NCBI RefSeq assembly: GCF_963855985.1
Contig: NC_087111.1
Coordinates: 1,679,001 to 1,743,000, forward strand
Source of the DNA: Ostrinia nubilalis
Taxonomy: Eukaryota; Arthropoda; Insecta; Lepidoptera; Crambidae
Length of the DNA stretch: 64,000 bases
Reading direction: 5' to 3'
Shown: in pieces, positions 11,203 to 20,685 of the stretch
How the letters are laid out: the number at the start of each line of letters is the position of its first letter
Numbering within the stretch: position 1 is the stretch's first letter
Translations under genes and position numbers: made by a program
Notes under the pieces: model-generated
The model's input: the letters and a program-made list of their open reading frames with translations, nothing else
Databases searched by the model: none
Told to the model about the DNA's origin: nothing

Positions 11203-11321
11203 CTATTATATTATAGCAAATTATTAAAGTTATACGAGTAGGAGTTACAGTAAGAGTAAGTAGGAACTTTTTTTCCAAGAATTGTAAGGTTTATGTAATA
11301 ATTTTAAGCTTCCACTTATAG

Positions 11322-11675
11322 ATGCTCAAAAAGCCGTACCGCTACCCTACGGACTTACTTTACGAAGAAACCAAGTTGCTTCGTGTCAGACAACTGTTTA
11401 TATGGCGGGTTTGCTGTGCTCAGCATAAAAAAACCCTGAACTCGCCAGAATTAGATGCACTAATGAAAAAACGTGTGTTTCGAATACCGGTACCTACGGT
11501 CCGCACCACGTTTGCCAAACGCCTTCCTCTGTTCTCACACCCCCATATTTACAATAAAGTAATCCGAAAATGCCCCCTAAAAGACCTATCCCTATATGAA
11601 GCCAAACGTAAAGTCAAACTTTGGCTATTGGACCTTAATTATGCAGATTCGGAACGAATCCTCCCACAATCTTGA
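11322..11675 (+). CDS. LINE reverse transcriptase C-terminal tail (partial)
   Basis: 117 residues beginning MLKKPYRYPTDLLYEETKLL, with VRQLFIWRVC and, later, RIPVPTVRTTFAKRLPLF and PHIYNKV. This is the post-polymerase tail typical of lepidopteran Jockey/CR1-type LINEs. The tail at 26761-27123 shares the TPMIRTTF/AHIFNKV equivalent. A stop directly before the ATG and loss of homology there show 5' truncation, so the ATG is incidental. The polymerase active site is not present. Confidence 0.7.
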   Translation: MLKKPYRYPTDLLYEETKLLRVRQLFIWRVCCAQHKKTLNSPELDALMKKRVFRIPVPTVRTTFAKRLPLFSHPHIYNKVIRKCPLKDLSLYEAKRKVKLWLLDLNYADSERILPQS

Positions 11676-11714
11676 CATGCGACTCATCTTACACTCTCAA
11701 ACACAACACTAACA

Positions 11715-11756
<42 letters not shown>

Positions 11757-11990
11757 ATTTGTTCATATATCACAATATTTATGATTCATAATCTTTAAAA
11801 AACCACAATAATAGTCACCTGATAAGGAATCGGAGCTGTATATTTAATGTAATGTAAAAATGTAATCTGTAATGCTCACTCAACACAACTACTGCGACAC
11901 AGGCCTGCGAGCCTAGTGCAGAAGCTGTGGTTTATTACATCACAGGAATGATATTTGTGAATAAAGATTATTTATTATTATTATTATAGA
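11676..11990 (+). mobile_element. LINE 3' UTR with (CA)n microsatellite and ATT tail
   Basis: This follows the LINE stop codon. A (CA)n run occupies about 11716-11754. The region ends with AATAAAGATTATTTATTATT at about 11960-11990, which combines a polyadenylation signal with an ATT-repeat tail. Confidence 0.65.
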
Positions 11991-12210
11991 TTAAACGGGA
12001 CATAATCCGTGGCGTTTTCGACTCTTAAATCTGAAGCTTCGCGAGTTTTCACCGTAATTTCCTATTTTTACTTGGAAAAATCTTTAAATTTTACTCAAGC
12101 GTCAGTAATAAGATTCCGAAACGTATAACACATAATTAGACTCGCGTTTACATCCGTGGCGTGTGAAAAATAGAACAGACAGTTCAATTAGGAAACAAAA
12201 TCTATACTAT

Positions 12211-12434
12211 CTATACTAATATTATAAATGAGAAAGTAACTCTGTCTGTCTGTCTGTCTTGCTTTCACGCCTTAACCACTAAACCGATTTTGATGAAATT
12301 TGGCATAGAGATAGTTTGAGTCCCAGGAAAGGACATAGGATAATTTTTATCCCGGTTTTCAAAACAGGGACGCGGGCCATAATCCTATGACAGACCAAAA
12401 TTCCACGCGAGCGAAGCCGCGGGCGGAAAGCTAG
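12211..12434 (+). mobile_element. Helitron-like short element (Lep1-like), near full
   Basis: Begins CTATACTAATATTATAAATG, carries a GTCTGTCTGTCTGTC microsatellite, then ACCGATTTTGATGAAATTTG, and ends GGGCGGAAAGCTAGT. The CTAG-type terminus and the lack of inverted ends or target duplication fit a non-autonomous Helitron. Family assignment is from memory. Other copies, all in opposite orientation, are at 16045, 19260 and 22514, with a related subfamily at 32116 and 47523. Confidence 0.7.
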
Positions 12435-13118
12435 TAACAAATAAACAACAAAACACTCAGAACATTATCCAGAAACATCATGAATACATTGTTATGATGT
12501 GAGATCATAATTAAATAAAAATCGTTTTGGAAAACCAGTTTGCAGAATTGTTACATTTATTTTCCTGTGGCTTAAAATTACATTATTAGCATGTATGGTA
12601 TGCATATCCATTTAGGAAGTTTGTGGTAGAAGTTGTGTATGAGGCTTATTATTTTTCTTACCTTCTCTCAGAAACTGCCTCCTTGGTGGCCTTTTAACTA
12701 GCAATTTGATTTATTGGATGGGCCCATGGCCCATTCTAAGTCCATATTTGAGTTAAAGTCGGTGTCCTGCAGTGACTTGCTTTGCAGTTATACAAATTAT
12801 AAAGAACCCTTATTTTAATCTTTACCTTCAAAATCACAGTCGAAAATTCACAATTTTTTAATTAAATTACTCGTATAACAATTTTTTCAAACACTGGACT
12901 GCCCGTTATATCTGAGCTTCTTTCGTGTGTTGTAAATAAATAAAAATTCCAATTTACCAAGGTTACTCAATTACGTGAAGCGGCACTTATCGCAGTCGCT
13001 CCAGTCAGAGCTTGGGTTTAATAAACGTTTGAGGGTTGCCGATGGGAAATTTTGAGGTAAAAGATTCAGAATTTAATAGGTAACTATATTTAAAATACGT
13101 AAGGGTAACGGTGTTTCT
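12435..13118. other. No gene or repeat recognised
   Basis: AT-rich sequence without a convincing ORF or a match to other parts of the window. Confidence 0.45.
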
Positions 13119-13437
13119 TTACGAGATCAAATCAGAAATGAGGAGATCCATAAACGAACTAAAGTCGCTGACATAGCCGGACGGATTGGCAAGCTGAAGT
13201 GGCAATGGGCAGGGCATATAGTACGTAGAACTGACGGCCGATGGGGCAGCAAGGTTCTGGAATGGAGGCCGCGTACCGGGAACGCAGCGTGAGATGTCCA
13301 ACCACAAGGTGGAACGACGACTTCATAAGGGTAGCAGGGAAGCGCTGGACGCAGGCCGCTACCAATCGATCAACATGGAAAGCATTGGGGGAGGCCTATG
13401 TTCAGCAGTGGACGTCCAATAACTGAAATGATGATGT
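13119..13437 (+). mobile_element. RTE-like LINE fragment, subfamily B, one of the longest copies
   Basis: The frame from about 13122 reads RDQIRNEEIHKRTKVADIAG, then KLKWQWAGHIVRR and GSKVLEWRPR before a stop. Another frame gives RVAGKRWTQAATNRSTWKAL and AYVQQWTS. This is the C-terminal end of an RTE-like endonuclease/reverse transcriptase. The frame is broken once in the middle, and the copy ends in an ATGATG run. Confidence 0.8.
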
Positions 13438-14019
13438 TTAAAATATGAGTATGGTATAGAGATTGAAAATTAGAAAGATTTTGCAACTATTTTAAGGGCC
13501 CTCGCCCACGGCGACTTTTTGTAACGATGTTGTCTGCTGTAGCGCGTTAGTAGCGCGTTGGTATCACTTCTGTGTTCCGTGGTTCCTAATAGTAGGTTGT
13601 GTAACTGACAGCTATATCCAGGGACGATGGATTATAGGCAATTTGGCAGTGGCTATCTGTAAAATTATAGTTTTTTTGCCAGTAAAATCTGCCAGACACA
13701 AAACACTAACTCTATAATACGAAAACTTTTATTTACTTATCCACAAAACCGAAAACAATTCTGTAACAATAATTTTATTCAAAACTGCCATGCTTTATTA
13801 CAGCACACCGAAGCTAAATCTATTTAGACTCACAAAAATGTTAAAATTGCTTGGACACTTGAGAAAAAGTGGGACATACATACGTCTGAGACCGCACTCA
13901 TAGTGAACACAGATAAAAACATTATTGTCCGGTTTGTTTGTATTATCCTTGAAACCTAGGGGCTGGAATTGATTTCTTGCTGCTGTTTTCACGGATACTG
14001 CTTAATAATCCAGGTCTTA
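13438..14019. other. No gene or repeat recognised
   Basis: A block near 13505-13570 with GTAGCGCGTTAGTAGCGCGT is locally repetitive. Otherwise nothing was recognised. Confidence 0.4.
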
Positions 14020-14131
14020 GCTATACGCGAAAGTGAATAATCATTTACAGGGCAGATATATAGCATCCTAGACTACATCTCACTCAACGTTAGGTGCGAT
14101 TGCGATCAGATACCTGCCTTTTCGTGCATTA
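14020..14131 (+). mobile_element. Jockey-type LINE 3' end fragment
   Basis: Diverged copy of the 3' segment that follows the LINE tail at 45605-45895: AGTGAATA, ACAGGGCAGATAT, AGGTGCGATTGCG and ATACCTGCCTT appear in the same order. It is too short to carry coding. Confidence 0.6.
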
Positions 14132-14230
14132 ATGTGACCATTGACCTTATAAACGTGTGGTGTCTCTTCTGAAAACATAACTACAATATAGTTCGTTCGT
14201 AGCCGTGTGAAGTCAGGGCGTGTAAAAACT

Positions 14231-14450
14231 AAAACTCATAAAACTCATTTATTTCTGTAAGTAGGCTTTAAAAAAGCACGTTTACACGTCCCAGTATTAA
14301 CCCTACCACTGCTTCAGGACAATAAATGGGCCAGTGCTGAGAAGAAGCAGCGCAAGAAACTCAGTCACTATTGTCAGCCTCTTTTTCAAAGGTTTACAGG
14401 CTTTAAAATGTTCAAAGTTATAGATATTTATGCGAGCTAGGCAGTAACGC
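14231..14450 (-). mobile_element. LINE 3' end (reverse orientation)
   Basis: The plus strand starts with AAACTCATAAAACTCATTTA, which read in reverse is a short-repeat LINE tail. It continues through GGGCCAGTGCTGAGAAGAAG and CGCAAGAAACTCAGTCAC. The latter block resembles (in reverse) the LINE 3' UTR at 1093-1170. Confidence 0.55.
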
Positions 14451-14616
14451 ATCCCAAACATTTATCTTTTTGTCGTTAGTTAAACTAATTAAGTTTAATG
14501 TTCCTGAATATTCTCGTAGCATCTGATCATAATCTGGAAGATATTCTTTATCGATAATGGGCCAATTAAGACGGCGGGGAGCCATTTGGTTGAAGGCCGT
14601 CGTTTTCCATGAAATC

Positions 14617-14831
14617 TCTATAAATATTAAGAGTTTGTTTGCTTAAACGCGCTAATCTCAGAAACTATAGGTCTGATTAAAACATTATTTTTATGTTTGA
14701 TAGTTTGTTTATCGAGGAAGGTTAAGCTATTATTCTTACGCTACGACCAAAAGAAGCAGAGTATCAATGAAAAATGTTGTGAAAATATTCCAGCGATTTT
14801 CACGCGTACGTAGTCGCGGGCACACCTAGTT
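14617..14831 (+). mobile_element. Helitron-like element, second family
   Basis: Starts near CTATAAATATTAAGAGTTTG, then AACGCGCTAATCTCAGAAAC, TATCGAGGAAGG and ACGCTACGACCA, ending CGCGGGCACACCTAGT. The order matches 36911-37134. The CTAG-type end and lack of inverted repeats suggest a non-autonomous Helitron, from family memory. Confidence 0.6.
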
Positions 14832-15870
14832 TAAATATGAATTGTAATATACTAATCCCTTAAGGATCATTGTTGCAAATCTGTATCATTTCTCTCGTAA
14901 TATTTGAGCCAATCACGACGTCTATTACCCTAAGAAGTCCAATGGGATTAGGAAGGAATACTGTGGGACTGTAGTAGGGTTGCCTTGTCGGCTTGTCAAA
15001 GGGACAAATTCGATTAAGACAAGTGCTTCTTGACTCTTCAGCACTTTTACACGCATGGTAAAGATTTCGACTCATTAATTACTCTTTGTAGCCTCTAGAC
15101 AAAATGTCATCGGTGACAGATTAAATTTCGAGATAGCTTTGCTGTATCTTAATGTAGTTAATTTATGGGAAAGCTATATTTGGGATGTGTATGAGTGCTC
15201 TGAAAAGGGCTTATGTACTGAAAAAACTATTTTTTATTTATTTATAGTGATGAAACTTAATCTTTCAGGAATGTTACTTTATCTTTAGGCACTATATTTT
15301 ACACTTATGTAAAAGTAACGAGTAAAGTGCAGAAAAGTCACACTTGTGTATAATTTTAACAACTTTAAACCAGTGAGAAAAAGTTTTTGCAGATAGGATA
15401 TTATTAAATGAACCTATCTTATGCCTACTTGTGATAAGATAGACCTATGTCAAAACTTAGTACCGTCAATAAAAGGTTGGATTTTAATGGTGATTTTATT
15501 CAAATTGGTTCAGTAGTTTCGGAACCTATACAATACAAACAAACAATCAAATTATTTCCCTTTATAATGTTAGTGCACACTAAAGATGAGTGTAGAAAAT
15601 TAACAATCTCAGGCTCATTCTGCAAAAAACGTGGCCAAAGATTCCGCCATCTTATTTAAAGCAGCCAGAGTGTAGCAGACACACCCGGGGGATTACAAAG
15701 GTCACCCCTCAATAATCCAAAGCTTGCTGTCTCTTTCCGCTATGGAGCAAAAAAGGGATCAGAAAAGGGATCCGTTTTTATCGGACTGAACACGCTTAAG
15801 GGATTTTTTTATGGTGAAATGTTAAGCAAAAAGTTGGAACTTTAGGATTTTGCGTAAGTTTTTTTTAATG
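14832..15870. other. No gene or repeat recognised
   Basis: About 1 kb. ORFs at 14860 (minus) and 15447 (plus) have no recognisable domain and no supporting splice or promoter context. Confidence 0.45.
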
Positions 15871-15990
15871 TTCGTCCATTTCAGTCAAATGACGTCCACT
15901 GCTGGATTTCCGTAACGACGAGTCCTGCGCTGCCCGCATCCAGGTTCCTCCCGTTTCCTTCACCAGGTCGTCAGTCCACCGAGTGGGGAT
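15871..15990 (-). mobile_element. RTE-like LINE fragment, subfamily A, internally deleted
   Basis: Plus-strand blocks TTCGTCCATTTCAGTCAAAT, GACGTCCACTGCTGGA and CACCAGGTCGTCAGTCCACC are the reversed A-type end. A piece between the first and second blocks of other copies is missing. Confidence 0.7.
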
Positions 15991-16044
15991 TAGTACCATC
16001 TAGGTTTAAAATGTAAACTATATTTTTTATGAGTTTATATTATA

Positions 16045-16270
16045 CTAGCTTTCCGTCCGCGGCTTCGCCCGCGTGGAATTTTGTCTGTCACAGAAAAACT
16101 ATATCGCGCGCGTCCCTGTTTCAAAAACCGAGATAAAAACTATCCTATGTCCTTTCCCAGGACTCAAACTATCTCTATGCCAAATTTAATCAAAGTCGGT
16201 TCAGTGGTTTAGGCGTGAAAGACAGACAGACAGACAGAGTTACTTTCTTAGAACCTATAGAAGTATAGAT
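16045..16270 (-). mobile_element. Helitron-like short element (Lep1-like)
   Basis: The reverse of the 12211-12434 type: plus-strand ACTAGCTTTCCGTCCGCGGC at the start, then GTGGAATTTTGTCTGTCACA, ATCTCTATGCCAAATTT, a GACAGACAGACAG run, and the start-end remnant GTATAGAT. Very similar to 22514-22744. Confidence 0.7.
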
Positions 16271-16538
16271 TATAGATTTCATGACCCACATAATTATAGC
16301 TTGACCTACTCACACACTATGAGATGGTGCTGAGAAGTGGAGTAAGAAAGTAGTGTAATTACCCCTCAAAATGTTGTTTACGCGAACTTATATAGAAACA
16401 TAAATACCAAAAGTCAGCATATTCAGCGTCAAATAGCACGTGACAGCCTAAGTAACCAAAAGTTGATAACAAAACCTTACTTATGTTGTAACAAAGACGT
16501 GTTGCGAACTTTTTGTCTATTTAGGATGTCACGAACTA

Positions 16539-17054
16539 CACTGGTCATCATAAAAATCGACCCACCCGCGACAAGCACTTTCAAACGTATGCATCCCCAC
16601 TTCCCACCAATATTACTATACTATATTACCATTTAAAGGCCTAGTTCTAAACTTCATTTCATTAAAGGTAAGGTTTTTACCCCAAAAATGTGTCTGTAGA
16701 AGAATCCAGAGTCACTTCTTCAACTCCACGCTTGAGCCAACTTTTATGGCTATAAAACTGTTAAGTTGGATTAATCGCTATCCATCTGTTAAAGAGGAAA
16801 CGTGAGATCATTATTTGGTTTTATAACTATAAAAATTGGTCTAATTAATCCCAAAGGTGAGCCCAAAGTGAGGTCTTTTTTCAAGTCACATTTATTGTAT
16901 ATGTTAATCGTTTATTAGGAAATTAAATGTGTTTTTCTTTAAGGATATTTATTGTGCTTTCAAATAACACCAATATTGTTGGGGCACCATGATTGTGTCA
17001 GTAGAAACGAGTTTTCCTGTAAAACGTAGGTGGGTATTTTTGTGATGACCAGTG
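16539..17054. mobile_element. TA-flanked MITE family M4, copy 1
   Basis: Inverted ends CACTGGTCATCATAAAAATC and (right, reversed) CACTGGTCATCACAAAAATA, flanked by TA at 16537-16538 and 17055-17056. The core includes AACAAGCACTTTC-type text and ends with TTGTTGGGGCACCATGATTG. A related copy with diverged ends is at 35018-35666. No coding is present. Confidence 0.8.
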
Positions 17055-17439
17055 TATTTGATGTCAGTATTACATTATTTTAAAATTCCAGTAATTTAAT
17101 TATCTTTATGTAGCCTTCACACTAACGTTAATAGAATTGAAACGGACAACCACATAACCATAACGAAACAAAAAGTATACCACAAAAAGTCCCCTCAGAA
17201 TGGAGCTTTCGTCAAATATTGCTGGAATTTTCCCCACCTTTGACCACCTGGGGTCATAAAAAGGCCCAAGAATGTGGAATTGGAGGCTGAATTTTTTCCT
17301 CCCTTAAGTCATTTTTCCCGCACTATGCTGATGGAATATCTTGAACATCTGTGCATGTTTAACCAGAACAATGCCGGTGAATTGTGAGGATGGTTCACTC
17401 AAAAGTAGTTGAATCGATTTTGATGAACTTTGCATCTTC

Positions 17440-17512
17440 TTACTTAACACCAGGTACGATTGCGGTCAAAATTAAATACCTGCCTTGTCTTGCATAAAAA
17501 AAAACTTTTTCA
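17440..17512 (+). mobile_element. Jockey-type LINE 3' end scrap
   Basis: CTTAACACCAGGTACGATTG, then ATACCTGCCTTGTCTTGCAT and a short A-run match the 3' terminal block of the LINE at 45605. It is an extreme 5'-truncated insertion. Confidence 0.6.
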
Positions 17513-17632
17513 GGATTATCACCAATACATACAAGTACGTATAAGCTACAATTGATACTGAATTTCACGCTACGGGAAAAGGCTAGTATGATTACAAAAG
17601 TGAATCATTTTTTTTTTTATTATTTCATACTA

Positions 17633-17745
17633 CACTTCTGGACACATCTACTGGCCCACCTTGTATTTTCAGTTTCATTTGGTCCTAGCTAAAATTTTAT
17701 ATTAGGTCGAGCAAAAACTTTTGATGCAGTTTGAACCTGGGACAT
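17633..17745. repeat. Left terminal inverted repeat of the Tc1 element
   Basis: Pairs with 19145-19257 over about 113 bp: the outer 30 bases differ at one position, the middle part is diverged, and TGATGCAGTTT matches again at the inner end. Such a layout gives the transposase outer and inner binding sites. Confidence 0.75.
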
Positions 17746-17968
17746 TCACAATTTCATTCAATAGTCTTTTTTTTAATTTCGAACACAGAGTTTAAAGAAA
17801 CAAAAGACAATTTGGAGCCTGTTTGTTGATATCAAACAATCGAATACTAAGAAAACTTGGTTTTATTGGTTTACTTGGATTTAATTCTTGAAAAAGTGAT
17901 TGATATCTTTGGTTTTGCAACAAACATTACTTATTCTTAACATTAAGGTGAGGTTTTATCAATAATCT

Positions 17969-18997
17969 ATGGATACTTCACCTGAAGTCGCCGCCCAAGC
18001 TGTGGCACTTATTCAGGTCGGACACAGCCAAAGAAACGTGAGTGCTCAACTTAATTTAAGTCGATCTGCGGTCCGAAATGTTTATCGGAGGTACCTAGAG
18101 ACTGGTGGCTTTGTTCGTCGCCAAGGAAGGCCACGATCTCGGGTCACAACTGAAAGGCAGGATCGATTCATCGTGACGACCAGCTTGAGAAATCGTCACC
18201 TTACCTCCATTGAGATACAAAACCAACTTCGCGACTTCCACGGAGTATCTGTGAGCGCTCGAACTGTTCGGAGAAGGTTAAAAGAACGCGATATGGTACC
18301 ACACAAGCCAGCTAATGGGCCCAAACTAACGCGAGCCCACCGAACAGCGCGCCTTCATTTCGCACGCAGTCATTTAAATTGGACACAGCTAGATTGGAGC
18401 CGTGTACTCTTTTCTGATGAGTCTAAAATTGTGTTACATGGCAATGATGGAAGGAAGAAGGTCTACCGACGTAAGGGAGAGCGTTTCGCACAATGCTGCT
18501 TTGAAGAGAGGGTTGCTTATGGCGGTGGCTCATGGACTGTCTGGAGCGGTATATCCGCGAGCGGCAAAACTCAACTTGAGGTTGTTACAGGACCACGGCT
18601 GCCAACATTAAATGCTGAAAGGTACATTCGTGAGTGCTTAGAACCTCACGTGATACCATACGCGGACTATGTGGGTCCAAATTTCCTTTTTATGCATGAT
18701 AATGCAAGAGCCCATGCAGCCGGCATCGTCAGGGAATATCTTCGGGATGTGAACATCACAGTTATGGACTGGCCAGCCAGAAGCCCAGACATGAACCCCA
18801 TTGAGCACATGTGGGACGAGCTAAAAAGACGTGTTAGGGCTCGTCAGCCAGTTGCCCAGACGATGCAGGAGTTGAAAACTGCCATAGAAGAGGAATGGGA
18901 GATGATCCCTCAAAATTTCATAGAGCGGTTGATAAACTCTATGCCTAATCGTATGAGAGCTGTGGTAGATGCCCATGGAGGCAACACGCGTTATTAA
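17969..18997 (+). CDS. Tc1-family DD34E transposase, intact (342 residues)
   Basis: This enzyme cuts the element out and reinserts it at TA sites. It has an N-terminal helix-turn-helix (about residues 8-45, QRNVSAQLNLSRSAVRNVY), an AT-hook-like GRPR at 53-56, and a second DNA-binding region to about 107. The RNase H-like catalytic domain follows, with D150 in VLFSDES, D244 in MHDNARAH and E279 in SPDMNPIEHMW. There are 34 residues between the last two, as in Tc1. Length matches the family (about 340). The start ATG follows an in-frame untranslated leader inside the left end. No stop or frameshift is seen. It is the only complete TE gene in the window. Confidence 0.95.
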   Translation: MDTSPEVAAQAVALIQVGHSQRNVSAQLNLSRSAVRNVYRRYLETGGFVRRQGRPRSRVTTERQDRFIVTTSLRNRHLTSIEIQNQLRDFHGVSVSARTVRRRLKERDMVPHKPANGPKLTRAHRTARLHFARSHLNWTQLDWSRVLFSDESKIVLHGNDGRKKVYRRKGERFAQCCFEERVAYGGGSWTVWSGISASGKTQLEVVTGPRLPTLNAERYIRECLEPHVIPYADYVGPNFLFMHDNARAHAAGIVREYLRDVNITVMDWPARSPDMNPIEHMWDELKRRVRARQPVAQTMQELKTAIEEEWEMIPQNFIERLINSMPNRMRAVVDAHGGNTRY

Positions 18998-19144
18998 ATT
19001 AAACCTTTATTTGATAAAACATGTTTTTATTTAAAAATCAATTGCCTTTAACAAGGCGCATATCCGACTTGTTAGGCGTAGCTCCATGTCGTATGGTATT
19101 CTGAATTCAAATTTAAAACAATACGATCGAAAAAGATGGTAAAA

Positions 19145-19257
19145 TGTATCAGGTTTAAAACTGCATCAACAGTTTTTGTTCAATCTAGCAATAATATTTC
19201 GGTAGGGGCCAACGAAACCTAAACTCTAAGGTGGGCCAATAGATGTGTCCAGAAGTG
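19145..19257. repeat. Right terminal inverted repeat of the Tc1 element
   Basis: Reverse-complement partner of 17633-17745. The outer end reads GATGTGTCCAGAAGTG, directly followed by the TA duplication. Confidence 0.75.
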
Positions 19258-19259
19258 TA

Positions 19260-19396
19260 GCTTTTGCCCGCGGCTTCGCCCGCGTGGAATTTTGTCTGTC
19301 ACACAAAATTTCATCAAAATAAGTTCAGTGGTTTGGGCGTGAAAGCAAGACAGGCAGACAGACAGAGTTACTTTCGCATTTATAATATTAGTATAG
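19260..19396 (-). mobile_element. Helitron-like short element (Lep1-like), internally deleted
   Basis: After the Tc1 insertion the text GCTTTTGCCCGCGGCTTCG continues to GGAATTTTGTCTGTCACAC, then jumps to the TTTCATCAAAAT / TTCAGTGGTTTGGGC part and ends TTATAATATTAGTATAG. Compared with 22514-22744, a piece of roughly 90 bp is missing. Confidence 0.65.
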
Positions 19397-20157
19397 AAAT
19401 AGATAAGTATAGAAGTATAGATTACGAGTAGGTACTCCCAAGTTGATGTACCAATTTTATTAAATTAGCATAGTAGGTAGGCAAAAACCTCAAGTCATGA
19501 AAATATGAATGTAGGACACATCCTACAGGACGAACCCCACAGGGTTCGTCAGTTAACTTGATAAAGAAGTAAAAGATACCTATAATATTGGTTTTGAATT
19601 GAGACGAATTTTCTTCAAGATAGAAAATAATGTAAAAATAGAATTTTCGCCATGATGAATTTTTGAAATTTCTTGAAATTTTTATTTTCATCTTTTTCTG
19701 ACTCTAAAACCCTGTAATATAAAAAGCATTAAATAAAATCAGAAAAAGCAACTAATAATCCGCATTTCTTCGCTATTACGAATTCATCGCCAGACAGGGA
19801 GGTGCTCGGAGGCTCTACCCAAGATTATTTTCTAGAAACTCCACGGGTTTCCGGTTCCGGCGGAAATGAAGCTGGCGGCTCGCTTCGACTACGGGGAATC
19901 AGGGTCGAGCCAAATAAAATAGGGCTCCGATCTAAATGCGTTTGAGATCTTGACAATGTCATTCGATTGGGGAAATGATTTGGGGGACTTTTTAAGTTTG
20001 TGGGAAATTTTGTTCTGTGGCGGTCTATAGTATAAGTTACCATGTTGTTATGTGTAGAAGTGGACTGTGATTGGTTGACACATGATGATGATGATGATTG
20101 ATGATGATAATAATCTTTTGAATAATTAGTCCGCGGACAAACGAAACTTAATAGGTT
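19397..20157. other. No gene recognised
   Basis: Short minus-strand ORFs at 19422 and 19825 have no recognisable domain. A GATGATGATGATTG run near 20080-20110 could be a tail relic of an RTE-like B copy. Confidence 0.4.
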
Positions 20158-20400
20158 TTAAATCAAATCAAATAATTTATTTGCATTACATGTGTGGTTA
20201 CAGGAAAAATAGTTTCTTTATTGATAAATAAATCACAAACATATCTTATTACTTACTTACTATCTTAATACCTAAGTATCTTAATTGTGAAATAAAACTT
20301 CCAAGAACAATAGACAATTAACTTTCTGTCGGTAATTTGAAAACAACAATGTCTTTTTTGTGGCAGGTCAATTTGTGCGCAAAGAGGCGGGAAAAAAACT
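20158..20400 (-). mobile_element. LINE 3' end, reverse orientation
   Basis: The plus strand begins AAATCAAATCAAATAATTTA, the reverse of a LINE tail with short A-rich repeats, and continues to GCGCAAAGAGGCGGGAAA. A similar tail type starts at 37909. The element family was not identified. Confidence 0.45.
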
Positions 20401-20469
20401 AGTACTGTGGAAGTCATTTATCGTTTCAACTAAAGGAACTAATTAAAAAAAGTCTCCCTCAAGGATTTC

Positions 20470-20685
20470 CATCACATTTCAACCAGGACGTCCACTGCTA
20501 AACATAGGCCTCATCCAATGATTTCCACAATGGCCGGTTGGTGGCGGTTTGCATCCAATTTTGAAGGGACGCGCGCTGGTAGCTTGAGGAGCTTTTCCAG
20601 CTTCACCGGGCAGAGTGGCGAGTACAGGCTTGCATCCAGCGCCTTCCCGCTGCCTTTATGAGGTCGTCGGTCCACCTTGTGGGTT
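20470..20685 (-). mobile_element. RTE-like LINE fragment, subfamily B, carrying a 72-bp filler
   Basis: The reversed B end (GGACGTCCACTGCTAAACAT) runs to TTTGCATCCA, is interrupted by 20558-20629, then resumes TTGCATCCAGCGCC to the TCGTCGGTCCACCTTGTGGG block. The nine bases TTGCATCCA are repeated on both sides of the interruption. See the findings. Confidence 0.75.

Larger units (their letters stand above)
17633..19257 (+). mobile_element. Complete Tc1-type transposon, 1625 bp
   Basis: Bounded by TA duplications at 17631-17632 and 19258-19259, with ends CACTTCTGGACACATC and its complement. It contains one intact transposase gene. The right flank is the CTAG end of a Helitron-like repeat, so the transposon landed in that repeat's terminal TA. 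Everything required in cis for Tc1 movement appears present. Activity cannot be judged from sequence alone. Confidence 0.88.

Noticed and set aside
11716..11754. (CA)n run as a separate regulatory or structural site
   Set aside because: It lies inside the 3' UTR of a LINE copy and is best treated as part of that element.
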